A DNA stretch of 53,710 nt from a candidate division TM6 bacterium UASB340 (GCA_001468925.1 LDIX01000002.1:5119-58828); one strand, 5' to 3'; shown: positions 41,894-51,276, counted from the stretch's first letter. Numbers and translations: made by a program. The notes: generated from the letters alone by a model not told the origin.

Positions 41894-43789
41894 TTATTTC
41901 AAAATTTTTACTACATCATTACTATCTTTATAGTAAACTTTTTCACCTGTATTCCAGTTTATATTAATTTCTTTAAGATCAGGATTATAATAGAAAAACT
42001 TTTTTTCGAAGTTCAAGTTTATATTAAAATCAAGCCAAATTGGAAAAACAGTAGAACTTGCAAAAACATTTTTACCAACAGAACTATTATCATCTCGCCC
42101 AATATAAACACAAGTTGTAAGTTCAGGAGTAGATCCAATAAACCAAGTTGATGTAGCATCATTTGTAGACCCGGTTTTTCCAATGGCCTGAGCATCTATC
42201 CATTTTTTGTAATTAAGCATATCTTTGGCTCGTTCTATTCTATATGAAAGGGCATTAATCATTTTTGAATTTGTAATTGAATCCAATACATTAATTTTTT
42301 TATTCTTAACTTTCCAAATAACCTTTCCCCAAGCATCTTTAACATTCTCAATAAAATAGGAATTTACAAAATAACCGTTATTTGCAAAAACATTAAAAGA
42401 TGTCGCCAAATCTTTTACCGTAAGTTCTGCGGTACCCAAAGCTAAAGACGGATAAGTTTTTAATTCGGTATTTATCTGAAAATTTTTTGCCCATTTTATC
42501 ACATGTTCATAACCCAATTTTAATAAAAGTTTTATTGCAATTATATTGTTTGATAGGGTCAATGCTTTTAAAAGCGTCATCTCTCCGGCAAATTCACCAT
42601 TCCAATTTTTAGGCCTCCATAAAGTTCCGCCTACTTCCATTTCTATTGGATCATCGACTAAAACATCATCCATATCCATACCTGCTTTTATTGCACTTGC
42701 ATATAAAAATGGTTTGAATGCCGAACCTATTTGGCGTTTTGCCTGTAGAACTCTATTAAATTGAGACTCATTAAAATCAAAACCTCCAATTAGTACTTTT
42801 ATTTTTCCCGATTCGGCTTCTATTGAAATCATTCCTCCATTTAATTTTTCATCAAGCCTACCTCTTATATCTTTTATTTTTTTTCTAAAAATCTCTGTAG
42901 CAATTTTTTGCTTTTCCAAATTTATTGTTGTTTTTATTTTATATCCGGCTTTGTATAAAACATCTTTACCCCAAACACTTTCAGCCCAATTTCTTATCCA
43001 TTCTTTTATATATAAAAGCACAGGATCACCCGGCTCCTTATCATTTATAAAAACTTTTGTATTTATTGCCTGTTTATGTTCTTGATCTGTTATGAAATTA
43101 AGTTTAAGCATATTATTCAAAACCAGATTTCTTCTTTTTATAGACTTTTGAAGCGAATTTAGTGGTGAATAAAAAAGCGCAGATTTGGCAGTTGCAGCCA
43201 AAGTTGCAGCCTCTGATACGGAAATATCTTTAACTTCTTTACCCCACATTCTTTGGCTTGCGGCAGCAACGCCATAAATTCCACGTCCAAAATAAACATT
43301 ATTTAAGTAAAGTTCTAAAATTTGTTCTTTTGTAAATTGTCTTTCAAGCTGAAAAGACAAAAAAATATCTTTTATTTTTCTAATAAAGGTTCTTTCTTGA
43401 GATAAAAATAAAAGTTTTGCAACCTGCTGAGTAATGGTACTTGCACCCTGAACAATTCTAAATTTATGTATATTAACAAGTAATGATCTCAATATACTTT
43501 TATAAGCAAGCCCGGAGTGAGTAAAAAAATTCCAATCTTCAGCAGCAACAAATGCATTAATTAATATTTTTGGCAACTTATCATAAGAAACAGGATCTCT
43601 TTTATCCAATTTAAAAGTAAATAATATTTCATTATTATCGTCTAAAACAACAGAAGGGTTATCGATTTTTGCCGATAGCTCAGATTGAAAATCAACCCAA
43701 TCGTGATTAATCAGATAAAAAAACGCCCCAAATAAAAAACTAAAAAATAAAAATATGGAAATATAAAAATATTTTAAAAATTTATTCAA
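41894..43789 (-). CDS. mrcA: penicillin-binding protein 1A, bifunctional peptidoglycan synthase
   Basis: Polymerises glycan strands and cross-links them in the periplasm. The 631-residue protein has one N-terminal membrane helix (about 7-28), a glycosyltransferase domain with catalytic Glu84 in AAEDWNFFTHSG, GASTITQQ (115-122) and LYLNNVYFGRG, then a transpeptidase domain with Ser356 in SAFK (356-359), SNN (411-413) and KTG (535-537). All three transpeptidase motifs are intact. It is shorter than E. coli PBP1A, without the long outer loop. The start codon is TTG and overlaps the bioY stop (TTGA), so translation is coupled. Its presence and that of murG argue for a peptidoglycan layer. Confidence 0.93.
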   Translation of the reverse strand: MNKFLKYFYISIFLFFSFLFGAFFYLINHDWVDFQSELSAKIDNPSVVLDDNNEILFTFKLDKRDPVSYDKLPKILINAFVAAEDWNFFTHSGLAYKSILRSLLVNIHKFRIVQGASTITQQVAKLLFLSQERTFIRKIKDIFLSFQLERQFTKEQILELYLNNVYFGRGIYGVAAASQRMWGKEVKDISVSEAATLAATAKSALFYSPLNSLQKSIKRRNLVLNNMLKLNFITDQEHKQAINTKVFINDKEPGDPVLLYIKEWIRNWAESVWGKDVLYKAGYKIKTTINLEKQKIATEIFRKKIKDIRGRLDEKLNGGMISIEAESGKIKVLIGGFDFNESQFNRVLQAKRQIGSAFKPFLYASAIKAGMDMDDVLVDDPIEMEVGGTLWRPKNWNGEFAGEMTLLKALTLSNNIIAIKLLLKLGYEHVIKWAKNFQINTELKTYPSLALGTAELTVKDLATSFNVFANNGYFVNSYFIENVKDAWGKVIWKVKNKKINVLDSITNSKMINALSYRIERAKDMLNYKKWIDAQAIGKTGSTNDATSTWFIGSTPELTTCVYIGRDDNSSVGKNVFASSTVFPIWLDFNINLNFEKKFFYYNPDLKEININWNTGEKVYYKDSNDVVKILK

Positions 43790-44346
43790 CTTAATTTATT
43801 TCGATTAAACATAAAAATTATTAATGTAATAAGTAATATTTTAACAATATCAACAAAGAAAAATAGTAAAATATTTAAATTTAATGGAACAAAAAAAGAT
43901 AACTGCAAAACTCCAAAGAGATGTAATATAATCAAGCCCAAAAATAAAGTTAAAAAATTAAATAAAAAATTTTTAGATTTTGCATTTTTAAACAAACTCA
44001 AAAAACCTGTAGCTAAAATAAATCCAATAATATACCCACCGGTTGGACCGCATATGTGAGAAAAACCTGAATGAGCTCCAAAGAAAGCAGGAAAACCTGC
44101 AATACCTTCAAAAACCCAAAAGATACTAGCCATAAATGCAATTTTTCCAAATAATATGCTTGATAAAAAAATGACAAATGTTTGCAATGTTATTGGTATA
44201 AAATTAAATGGTAAAATAAAATAAACTTGCGATGATAATGCAAAAATAAACGAAAGTAATAAAGAGGTTACGAAATAAAAAGATAAAGAATGTGAGTTTG
44301 CAAATTTATTTAGAAAAACAAAACTATTTGTAACTTTTTTTATCAT
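43786..44346 (-). CDS. bioY: biotin transporter substrate-binding subunit BioY
   Basis: S component of an ECF-type vitamin transporter. The 186-residue protein is almost all membrane helices (about six), and GPTGGYIIGFILA (about 103-115) is the BioY signature. ITLQTFVIFLSSILFG is another typical part. No EcfA/EcfT genes are near, so either a shared ECF module lies elsewhere or it works alone. It sits in an operon with mrcA, an unusual partner. Together with birA and in the absence of biotin synthesis genes here it points to uptake of host biotin. The sequence starts at ATG 44346. Confidence 0.88.
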   Translation of the reverse strand: MIKKVTNSFVFLNKFANSHSLSFYFVTSLLLSFIFALSSQVYFILPFNFIPITLQTFVIFLSSILFGKIAFMASIFWVFEGIAGFPAFFGAHSGFSHICGPTGGYIIGFILATGFLSLFKNAKSKNFLFNFLTLFLGLIILHLFGVLQLSFFVPLNLNILLFFFVDIVKILLITLIIFMFNRNKLS

Positions 44347-44547
44347 ATTAAACTTCTTTCAAAATTAAAGATGCCAAAACAAATACTTCTGCAAATAATA
44401 TATAAAAAAACAAACTGTGCAAACGCATAATATTATTTTTTTATTATGCAAATGAACAAAAATATCTGAAAAAAATTGTAATTATTTTTAATAATGCTAA
44501 ATTTTCATGAGTTTATACTTGAAACAACAATATATTTTGGAGAATTT

Positions 44548-45435
44548 ATGAAAAATTTTGTTACAATATTTACACTTTTTTCAACATTATCATTTGTATG
44601 TGTTAAATCATCTGGAGATATTGACCCATTTATAAAATACAGTGAAGCCTTAAAGGCAGAACAAAAACCTGAAAAAACTATAGCTAAAAACGATATTTTT
44701 CGAGATGAAACATTTGAAAATTTAAATTTAACAGGAGCTCAAATTACAAAAACAACTTTTAAATCTTCGGTTTTTAATAATGTATTATTTAAAAATATCA
44801 ATATTTTAATTGCTAATTTTATTGATTCAGAATTATCGAATTGTGATTTTAGTAATGCAGAACTTTATACTACTAAATTTGTTTCAACAGAACCAAAAAG
44901 ATTTTTTAAGTGTATATTTGATAAAGCATCTATGACAGGGTGTAGATTTAAAAATATGACATTTGATCAATGTTCATTCGTTGGATTAAAGTTAAATACA
45001 TGTTTTTTTGAAAATTGTTCATTTAAAGGAGTTGATTTCACTCAGGCAAATATGTTTAACGTAGTTTTCACATCTTGTGAATTTTATACTGAGGGATATG
45101 AATTCCCTTGTGAAAACTTTGATTTAATGACAAATATACAAGGCGTTATGTGTAATTTTTGTATGTTTTATAAAAAAAATTACCAATGGTACCACATTTT
45201 TGAATATTTTGACGAAACAGACAATGAAGATTTAGAAAAAATACTAACAGGTTTAGGATTTAAATTTACAAAGGATAAAGATTTTTTTTATGATGGATGG
45301 CTTAAAGATAAAGGAGACATAGCGCTAAACTCCATAACATCAGGCATTTCATATGGTGTCGCGCAATCATTAGGTAACAATGCAACAGAATACATTATAA
45401 AAGAAAAAATAAAAAGCAGTTGTAATTTAATTTAA
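44548..45435 (+). CDS. exported pentapeptide-like repeat protein
   Basis: First gene of the four-gene EndoU cassette. ATG at 44548 is chosen (295 residues) because GGAG lies about seven bases upstream; an earlier ATG at 44494 would bury the signal peptide. The signal peptide is about 1-20. From about 55 to 175 there is a run of A(D/N)LXX-like repeats with phenylalanine at the central position: SNCDFSNAELYTTKF, GCRFKNMTFDQCSF, FENCSFKGVDFTQANMF, with many cysteines. This should form a right-handed quadrilateral helix. Only a helical, polar C-terminal domain follows. Function unknown; the location before the toxin suggests a partner role. Confidence 0.72.
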   Translation: MKNFVTIFTLFSTLSFVCVKSSGDIDPFIKYSEALKAEQKPEKTIAKNDIFRDETFENLNLTGAQITKTTFKSSVFNNVLFKNINILIANFIDSELSNCDFSNAELYTTKFVSTEPKRFFKCIFDKASMTGCRFKNMTFDQCSFVGLKLNTCFFENCSFKGVDFTQANMFNVVFTSCEFYTEGYEFPCENFDLMTNIQGVMCNFCMFYKKNYQWYHIFEYFDETDNEDLEKILTGLGFKFTKDKDFFYDGWLKDKGDIALNSITSGISYGVAQSLGNNATEYIIKEKIKSSCNLI

Positions 45436-45455
45436 AAATGGAATTGGATTATTAA

Positions 45456-48206
45456 TTGAATAAAAAAATTTTAATAACAAGCGTATTTTTCTTAAATTTA
45501 TTATTATATGGGTTTAATTATTTAAGCGCCAATAAATTTAAACTCTTAACAGATAATGGAAAAACTTTTTGTAAATATAATGGAGTATTATATCCAGTAA
45601 CATTTATATTAAAAGATTCTATCAATAGTTCTATCGAAAATACCAATTCATATGTTGCTTATTTAAATAAAGATTCCGTTTGTGTAGAATTTGTTGATTC
45701 TTCTAAATTCGAAACTTTCAAAGATAAAAATATATTAAGTGCTTGGAATGGTAAAGATTTTTTAAACCCAAATAACATTCAGAATAACGATGATAATAAT
45801 TACAAAAAAAATATATTTGATCCAACTTCAAATTTAAATGGTAATTATAGTTTAGATAACAAAAAATATTCAGATCAAGAATCCTCAAATTTTTTAAATG
45901 AAATAAAAAATGATCGCGAAAGAGTATATGAAATCTTATCCAAAACAAAAACTCCAAAAATAACTAAAAATGAGTTAATCGAAACAAAAAGTACTAAAAA
46001 GACAATTGTTGATTCTGTAAAAGATAAATTTAATTCTGCCTCAGATTTTTCAAAAGAAGCTTTTAAATCTGATGATATAAATACAATCAAATGTGCCATA
46101 GCATTAAATAATGAGGTAATTAATTTAATTGAAGGAAAAGATGAAAAATACATTCAATTATCAAGTGGCGCATATATTAAAACACGAGATACCAAACGAA
46201 AAGAAACAAGCCATTTAACTGCAATCGATGGAACTGTTTTTAAAAACAAAGAACCATTATTTTCTCGCAAACATAATTATAAATATGCAGCAAGAGACGG
46301 CCTTACCTACAATAATAAGCTTCTTCAAAAGAAGCTAGACGAACTAAAATTAATTGAAAACAGCAATTCGGAAATTATTTTTGAATCTGCAAATAAAAGT
46401 TTATCTGAATTAATTATTGATCCCAAAATTAGTCCTGATAATTTAACTCAAAATTCTGAAATCCCAAACATAAATAAAAATGATTATAAGGAAAACTATA
46501 TTCCACCTGATATTCAATCAATAGATAATAGTAATATAGAAAAATCTAATATTGAAACAATTAACGATTTACAATTTTTTGAAATACTCAATAACCCAAC
46601 TTTTGGAGAAAAAGTTACACAGGTTGTATCGAATATTGTTAATTCTAAATTTGGAAAAGAAGCAACTAATAATTCAGTTTCATGTACCATTTCAAATATG
46701 ATCAATGGCTTTAAAGAGCAATCTGAACGAAAGAAGACACTAAATTTATTAAAATCAAAACAAGCCTATGAAGAATTTGAAGAAAATGAAAAATATGTAA
46801 AAAGATCTGTTGGATTAAATGAAAATCAACTTTTAATTCAACAAAATATTGACCAAAAAGTTATAAGTATAGACAGACAATCACAAGAATTTTTTGATTC
46901 TGTGCTAAATCCAATAGGTGATATGTATTGTACTCCAATAGTTTTAGCCAAAGATTATTTTTTAAAATCGCAAAATCTGGTTTATAAAGGTTTAGATTTA
47001 ACAGATCATTTTAATAGTTTATCTGAATTTGAAACAGCCAACACATTTGCAAATTTTTCAGCATCTCTACTTGAAAGTGTTAAGGGAACAGCTAAATTTT
47101 TAACGTTAATTGGTAATGGGGCATACAAATCAATAAGTAGATATAAAGATCCAATTTTATTAGTAAAAAATTTTGGAGCAGGATTTTTAAAATTAGGAGC
47201 ATCTCTTGGAGATTGTGCCTTAAAAACTCTAGAATTGGGATATTATTTGACTATTGATCAAGATAAATTTATTGAAGAGTCTTTCAATATTGCTAAAAAA
47301 GTATCTAAAAAAATTGATAAAATATACCAACAATTTGATGGATTACCTTATGAAGAAAAAGTTATTTTAATATCAGAACTATCCACTAGCTTAGTTCTTG
47401 ATTCCGTCACATTCGGACTGGCAGGAGAAACTCTGAGCAAGATATCTTCTTTTTGGAAATATATTCCAGAACTAGTCAAAGAAGAATCTTATATATGTAA
47501 ATATGCAGGAAGTTTAATTGATGGAAAAATTGAAACTGCAAAAAGTCTCTTGATGCCAGTTCAAAATTCAATTTCAAACTATACAGACATAATATTTCTT
47601 TCAACTAAATATGGATTTGAAAAAACTAAAAATGCCCTAACTGTAATTCAAGATACACCAAAAGTACTAGCTTTAGAGAATAGCCTTATTAAAAATGTTG
47701 AGCTTGTTATTTTGAATAGACATTGGAATTTAAAAGGCCTAATACATGTATGTAAAGGTAATTTTAGAATAGGAACCCAATTAGGGTTTAACGGAGAACC
47801 TATATTAGGATTAGAATCTGGAATGCACACAGTAAAAGCGTTAAATCACTTTTTAAAAATGTGCAAAATTGATAAATCTGAATTAATTATAGAAAAATTA
47901 GAAAATGGGGTAACTAGAGTTATTTTAGATAAAAAACATTTTGCAACTAAACAATCATATCGTTTGGCAAATAATGGAGCAAAATTAAATGGAACTAAAA
48001 CTTTATGGCCAAATAATTATACTCCAAATGATATTTTAAATGCAGGCCAAGATATATTGAAATTTGGTAAAAATGGTATAAATTCAAAAACGGGCGCAAT
48101 TATTAAAAACAAATTTATTGGTATAACTAAAGATGGAATAAAAGCTATTGTTTGGGTCAATGAAAATGGCCTTATAACAACTTGTTATCCAGATTGGTTT
48201 CAATAG
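45456..48206 (+). CDS. exported polymorphic-toxin-like protein with C-terminal EndoU nuclease domain
   Basis: A 916-residue protein beginning with TTG at 45456 (GGATTATT precedes it; the upstream ATG at 45438 is stopped in frame). A signal peptide (about 1-25) is followed by an Asn/Ser-rich, Lys-rich N-terminal region (about 30-480), then a helical, Gly/Ala-containing region (about 480-740). The last about 165 residues match the bacterial EndoU RNase domain: HVCKGNF with His764, SGMHTVKAL with His791, ENGVTRV, KTLWPNNYT (Lys848 to Pro852) and LITTCYPDWF at the end. Two His and a Lys/Thr fit the EndoU active site. EndoU toxins cut RNA of competitors. Immunity gene follows with seven bases between. 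Export through Sec is unusual and notable. Confidence 0.78.
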   Translation: MNKKILITSVFFLNLLLYGFNYLSANKFKLLTDNGKTFCKYNGVLYPVTFILKDSINSSIENTNSYVAYLNKDSVCVEFVDSSKFETFKDKNILSAWNGKDFLNPNNIQNNDDNNYKKNIFDPTSNLNGNYSLDNKKYSDQESSNFLNEIKNDRERVYEILSKTKTPKITKNELIETKSTKKTIVDSVKDKFNSASDFSKEAFKSDDINTIKCAIALNNEVINLIEGKDEKYIQLSSGAYIKTRDTKRKETSHLTAIDGTVFKNKEPLFSRKHNYKYAARDGLTYNNKLLQKKLDELKLIENSNSEIIFESANKSLSELIIDPKISPDNLTQNSEIPNINKNDYKENYIPPDIQSIDNSNIEKSNIETINDLQFFEILNNPTFGEKVTQVVSNIVNSKFGKEATNNSVSCTISNMINGFKEQSERKKTLNLLKSKQAYEEFEENEKYVKRSVGLNENQLLIQQNIDQKVISIDRQSQEFFDSVLNPIGDMYCTPIVLAKDYFLKSQNLVYKGLDLTDHFNSLSEFETANTFANFSASLLESVKGTAKFLTLIGNGAYKSISRYKDPILLVKNFGAGFLKLGASLGDCALKTLELGYYLTIDQDKFIEESFNIAKKVSKKIDKIYQQFDGLPYEEKVILISELSTSLVLDSVTFGLAGETLSKISSFWKYIPELVKEESYICKYAGSLIDGKIETAKSLLMPVQNSISNYTDIIFLSTKYGFEKTKNALTVIQDTPKVLALENSLIKNVELVILNRHWNLKGLIHVCKGNFRIGTQLGFNGEPILGLESGMHTVKALNHFLKMCKIDKSELIIEKLENGVTRVILDKKHFATKQSYRLANNGAKLNGTKTLWPNNYTPNDILNAGQDILKFGKNGINSKTGAIIKNKFIGITKDGIKAIVWVNENGLITTCYPDWFQ

Positions 48207-48213
48207 GAAGTTT

Positions 48214-49299
48214 ATGGATATAATCGAAAATATGATCGTTAATATTTGTGAATCAGAAATAGATGAGTTTATAGATGAAACTCTTTTAGAGCCCGCTGAA
48301 ATATCAATATTGCAAAATAAATTATTAGAACATAAGGATGAATATTTTAAAATACAAAAATATTTAGGGTATTATTTAAGTAATAATGATTTTGATTTAT
48401 TTTTTTTATTTGGTGTTTTTGTAAATATAAATTATTTGCCAATCATTGAACTATTAATGTATAGTTTAAATTTAAAATTCAAAGAATTTGATAATATTAA
48501 AAAAAGTAAGGACAGAGTAAAAATTGATTTAAGTTCTATCACTGAGTATGCAATTTATTTAATAAAATTGAATAATAAAAGTGGTAAAAATTTCTTAATT
48601 AATTCTTTTAATAAATTGGATGATTGGAATAAAAAGTCAACTATAGAAAGTTTGTTTTTAATTAATAATAAATTAGCATTAGATACAATTATTAAATTAA
48701 CAGGAATAGATTCAATTATAAATAAAACATATTTAGATGAAATTAATAGTTATTTAAAACAAATTAATTTATTAGAAAAAAAATATAATTCTAAAGTTAA
48801 ATTTTCTATTGAATTTCAATTGGAATTTTGTAATGAAGAAAACAATATAGTTGTAAAAAATAATCAAGTTGAATCTATTTTAAATTATACTTATAGCATT
48901 GAATATGAAAAAAATATTAATAAAAATAAGAATATTTTTATTAATAAAACAAAAGAATCAATTTTAAATAAACTTAATACGCTTATTAATAAAATAAATA
49001 TAGATATTATTTTTAGATCTTTAGATGATATTCCTGTAGGTTTTTCTGATGAAAGATATATTTTAAACTTTGATCTTTTCACCAACAAAAATATTACCGC
49101 AAAAGAAATAGCCGAATTATTTGGAAACAAATCTATTCTTTATCTATCAGGAGAAACAGATATAAATGGCAAAAAAGTATTTTACGAAAATGCAGCTTGG
49201 TACCAAAGCAATGAAAATATGCCAATTCAAGATAAAATATTTTGGAATGAACCAAGGATTGCGAAATTTAGGGTTTATAATGTTATTGATAATGATTAA
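48214..49299 (+). CDS. candidate immunity protein for the EndoU toxin
   Basis: A 361-residue cytoplasmic protein with no signal peptide, the only gene in the cassette without one. It begins seven bases after the toxin stop, and AGGA overlaps the toxin's stop codon, which suggests translational coupling. The first half is helical (about 1-200). The second (about 200-361) is beta-rich with FWNEPRIAKFRVYNVIDND at the end. I know of no named family for it. Placement directly after a toxin C-terminal domain is the classic signature of an immunity gene; the assignment rests on this and on its cytoplasmic nature. Confidence 0.55.
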   Translation: MDIIENMIVNICESEIDEFIDETLLEPAEISILQNKLLEHKDEYFKIQKYLGYYLSNNDFDLFFLFGVFVNINYLPIIELLMYSLNLKFKEFDNIKKSKDRVKIDLSSITEYAIYLIKLNNKSGKNFLINSFNKLDDWNKKSTIESLFLINNKLALDTIIKLTGIDSIINKTYLDEINSYLKQINLLEKKYNSKVKFSIEFQLEFCNEENNIVVKNNQVESILNYTYSIEYEKNINKNKNIFINKTKESILNKLNTLINKINIDIIFRSLDDIPVGFSDERYILNFDLFTNKNITAKEIAELFGNKSILYLSGETDINGKKVFYENAAWYQSNENMPIQDKIFWNEPRIAKFRVYNVIDND

Positions 49300-49311
49300 A
49301 GGAATTTCATA

Positions 49312-50016
49312 ATGCCAAATAATAAATTTAACTTAATTTTATTATTAATATTTACTTATTTAATCAAAATAAATGCATACCAAGAAGCCGTAATTGAAAA
49401 TAGAAATAATATAAATCTTTCTTCAGCGATAACTCTTAAAAACTCCAAAAATCAATATAGTGAAGCCGAAAAAATTCATTATGAAAATAATAAATGGGAT
49501 TTTATGGATAAAGTATTTGTAACTTATGTCCATAACCAACCATCTAAATATGATAAATATCCTTTTATTGCTGCAGTAATTTCGGGTGCAATACCCACAA
49601 TAATTTCATTTTTATACGCTATAAAAGAAAATAGTGGTCAGTATCGTCGTAAAGATACTTTTAGAGAAATTGTTTTTTGGGGCATATTTTTGGGATTAAG
49701 TTCAGCAGCATGTAGCGCTACAGTTGTGGATTTAGCTTTTTATTCAACTGCCTATTATGACAAATTAAAACAAGTTTTTTCTTGGTTTATAAAAAATTAT
49801 AATCCGGACATAAATGCAAATATGCAGATAAATTTGAAAAAATTTGTACCGGAAGAATTACATAAAATGTTTGACGCTATGTATACGGAATATAATAGAC
49901 TTGGTGATGAATATCTAACAGAACAAAATTTATATTTATTACATGAACTAAGCAACAAAATTGTATATGAAATCAAAAATGAAAAATATAAAAAATATTA
50001 CGTAAAAGTAGAATAA
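49312..50016 (+). CDS. exported two-helix membrane protein of the toxin cassette
   Basis: A 234-residue protein. N-terminal signal or anchor (about 5-22), then two membrane helices (about 85-105 KYPFIAAVISGAIPTIISFL and about 123-147 IVFWGIFLGLSSAACSATVV) joined by a polar loop, followed by a charged soluble C-terminal domain (about 150-234). No family recognised. It starts 12 bases after the immunity candidate, so it is the last gene of the cassette. Possible roles are an export or anchoring accessory for the toxin or a second immunity factor in the membrane; nothing in the sequence decides. Confidence 0.62.
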   Translation: MPNNKFNLILLLIFTYLIKINAYQEAVIENRNNINLSSAITLKNSKNQYSEAEKIHYENNKWDFMDKVFVTYVHNQPSKYDKYPFIAAVISGAIPTIISFLYAIKENSGQYRRKDTFREIVFWGIFLGLSSAACSATVVDLAFYSTAYYDKLKQVFSWFIKNYNPDINANMQINLKKFVPEELHKMFDAMYTEYNRLGDEYLTEQNLYLLHELSNKIVYEIKNEKYKKYYVKVE

Positions 50017-50025
50017 AACGCAAAC

Positions 50026-50050
50026 GGCCACCGTTTTTTACGCGATGGCC
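50026..50050. terminator. hairpin between convergent genes
   Basis: GGCCACCG (50026-50033) pairs with CGATGGCC (50043-50050), one mismatch, with a T-rich loop. It separates the cassette (ends at 50016) from the convergent small exported gene. There is no strong T tract on the plus strand; on the minus strand GTTT and GTTTTATT follow. Confidence 0.4.
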
Positions 50051-50076
50051 AAGACTAATATAAATAAATAAACTTT

Positions 50077-50445
50077 CTAATTTTTTACGTTTATTATTGG
50101 TTCAGCAAGTAAACTTATTCCTCCGGATAGATTATCCTTTTGCTCTGCTAAAAATAAAAGAAACTCTGTAATTGATTTAAAAATATCATTAAAATTTTTA
50201 TCTTTTTCAGGCATAATACGAGCACATTTTACAAATTGATCAAAAACATTTTGCCAAACCTCATTTTTTGCATCTTTTTCGGAGATTTCAAATACTATTT
50301 TTATATTTCTAATGTCTTCTGCCGTTTTATCTTTTATAAATTCTTCAAAAGAATTTTGATCATTAATTTTTGTATCCTTTTCGCCTCCAGCATTTAGAGC
50401 CATAAAAGATATTAAAAAAATTAACGAATATTTTAAAATTTTCAT
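50077..50445 (-). CDS. small exported protein
   Basis: A 122-residue protein with a signal peptide (about 1-20, LKYSLIFLISFMALNAG) and a mostly helical acidic body with one Cys. No family recognised. The last residues (GISLLAEPIINVKN) form a beta-like tail. It lies 47 bases downstream of the Xre regulator gene on the same strand, so it may be read through from there or have its own promoter. Confidence 0.6.
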   Translation of the reverse strand: MKILKYSLIFLISFMALNAGGEKDTKINDQNSFEEFIKDKTAEDIRNIKIVFEISEKDAKNEVWQNVFDQFVKCARIMPEKDKNFNDIFKSITEFLLFLAEQKDNLSGGISLLAEPIINVKN

Positions 50446-50492
50446 ATTTACCTTTCTTATTATAGTTAAAATATATACTTAAGATTTAGCTT

Positions 50493-50702
50493 TTAATCTT
50501 TTGTATCAAATTCTAAAATGTCCCCGGGTTGACATTCCAAAACTTTACACAAAGATTCCAACGTCGAAAATCTAATTGCTTTTGCCCTTCCGTTTTTTAA
50601 AATCGATAAATTTGCTTCAGTAATTCCAACTTCTTGCGCAAGTTCATTCAATCGAATTTTGCGTCGAGCCATCATTTCATCCAATTTTACTATTATTTTC
50701 AT
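50493..50702 (-). CDS. Xre/Cro-family transcriptional regulator
   Basis: A 69-residue DNA-binding protein made of one helix-turn-helix: RKIRLNELAQEVGITEANLSILKNGRAKAIRFSTLESLCK (about 14-53), then VLECQPGDILEFD. It is typical of the short Xre proteins paired with DUF2975 membrane proteins. It begins two bases after the DUF2975 stop and is probably co-translated. Promoter and palindrome at 51277-51330 could be its own site (inference). Confidence 0.92.
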   Translation of the reverse strand: MKIIVKLDEMMARRKIRLNELAQEVGITEANLSILKNGRAKAIRFSTLESLCKVLECQPGDILEFDTKD

Positions 50703-50704
50703 AG

Positions 50705-51238
50705 TTACACCGTTAGATCTGATTGTTTTTTAAGAACCAAACCTTCATACATAATTGATGTAATTATCGAAAAAAAACCAAAAACAATAATATTTAAAAT
50801 ATCTTGTGTATTAAAGCCAATAGCCAAGTAACGAGACCCCTTTGGATTATTTATTGTAACAATTAAGCCAAGTAGTATAAAACTTATCGGACTATAAATA
50901 ACCCAAATAAAAGCAACTCTGGCCAGTCGTTTAAAACATAAAAAAACTGGTTTTGAAAAAATTTCGCCCTTTTTAAATAAATCCAAAATTTTTACAAAAT
51001 AAATAAATCCAAAGATCAAAATAATAGATGGAATAACAACATCAATAAAAATACATAGAGCTTTTACAGTTGGTGTAATTGACTGATAAAAAATTTCCAA
51101 CCCTGCTGCTACATTTTTGGGTACAAGCCCATTTATCCAATTAATTGTCATTTTAAAAAATCCATGAACAAACGTAGGTATACAACCTAAAATTAGAATA
51201 ATTTTTAAGAACAATGCATATCGTTTTATATTAATCAT
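50705..51238 (-). CDS. DUF2975 membrane protein
   Basis: A 177-residue protein (ATG at 51238, GGGAG just upstream; a TTG 12 bases earlier would begin inside the ribosome site). Four hydrophobic helices (about 7-28, 58-82, 103-130, 143-165), with GEIFSKPVFLCFKRLARVAFIWVI between helices 2 and 3, characteristic of DUF2975. The family is often encoded next to an Xre regulator, as here. It may sense or transmit a membrane signal to the regulator, but no mechanism is established. Confidence 0.82.
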   Translation of the reverse strand: MINIKRYALFLKIILILGCIPTFVHGFFKMTINWINGLVPKNVAAGLEIFYQSITPTVKALCIFIDVVIPSIILIFGFIYFVKILDLFKKGEIFSKPVFLCFKRLARVAFIWVIYSPISFILLGLIVTINNPKGSRYLAIGFNTQDILNIIVFGFFSIITSIMYEGLVLKKQSDLTV

Positions 51239-51276
51239 AAAAACTCCCAAATATTAATTAACCAAAAATATTGCTC

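Noticed and set aside
44347-44547. A gene or RNA in the gap between bioY and the toxin cassette
   Set aside because: No credible open frame or fold; only AT-rich sequence that probably carries both divergent promoters.
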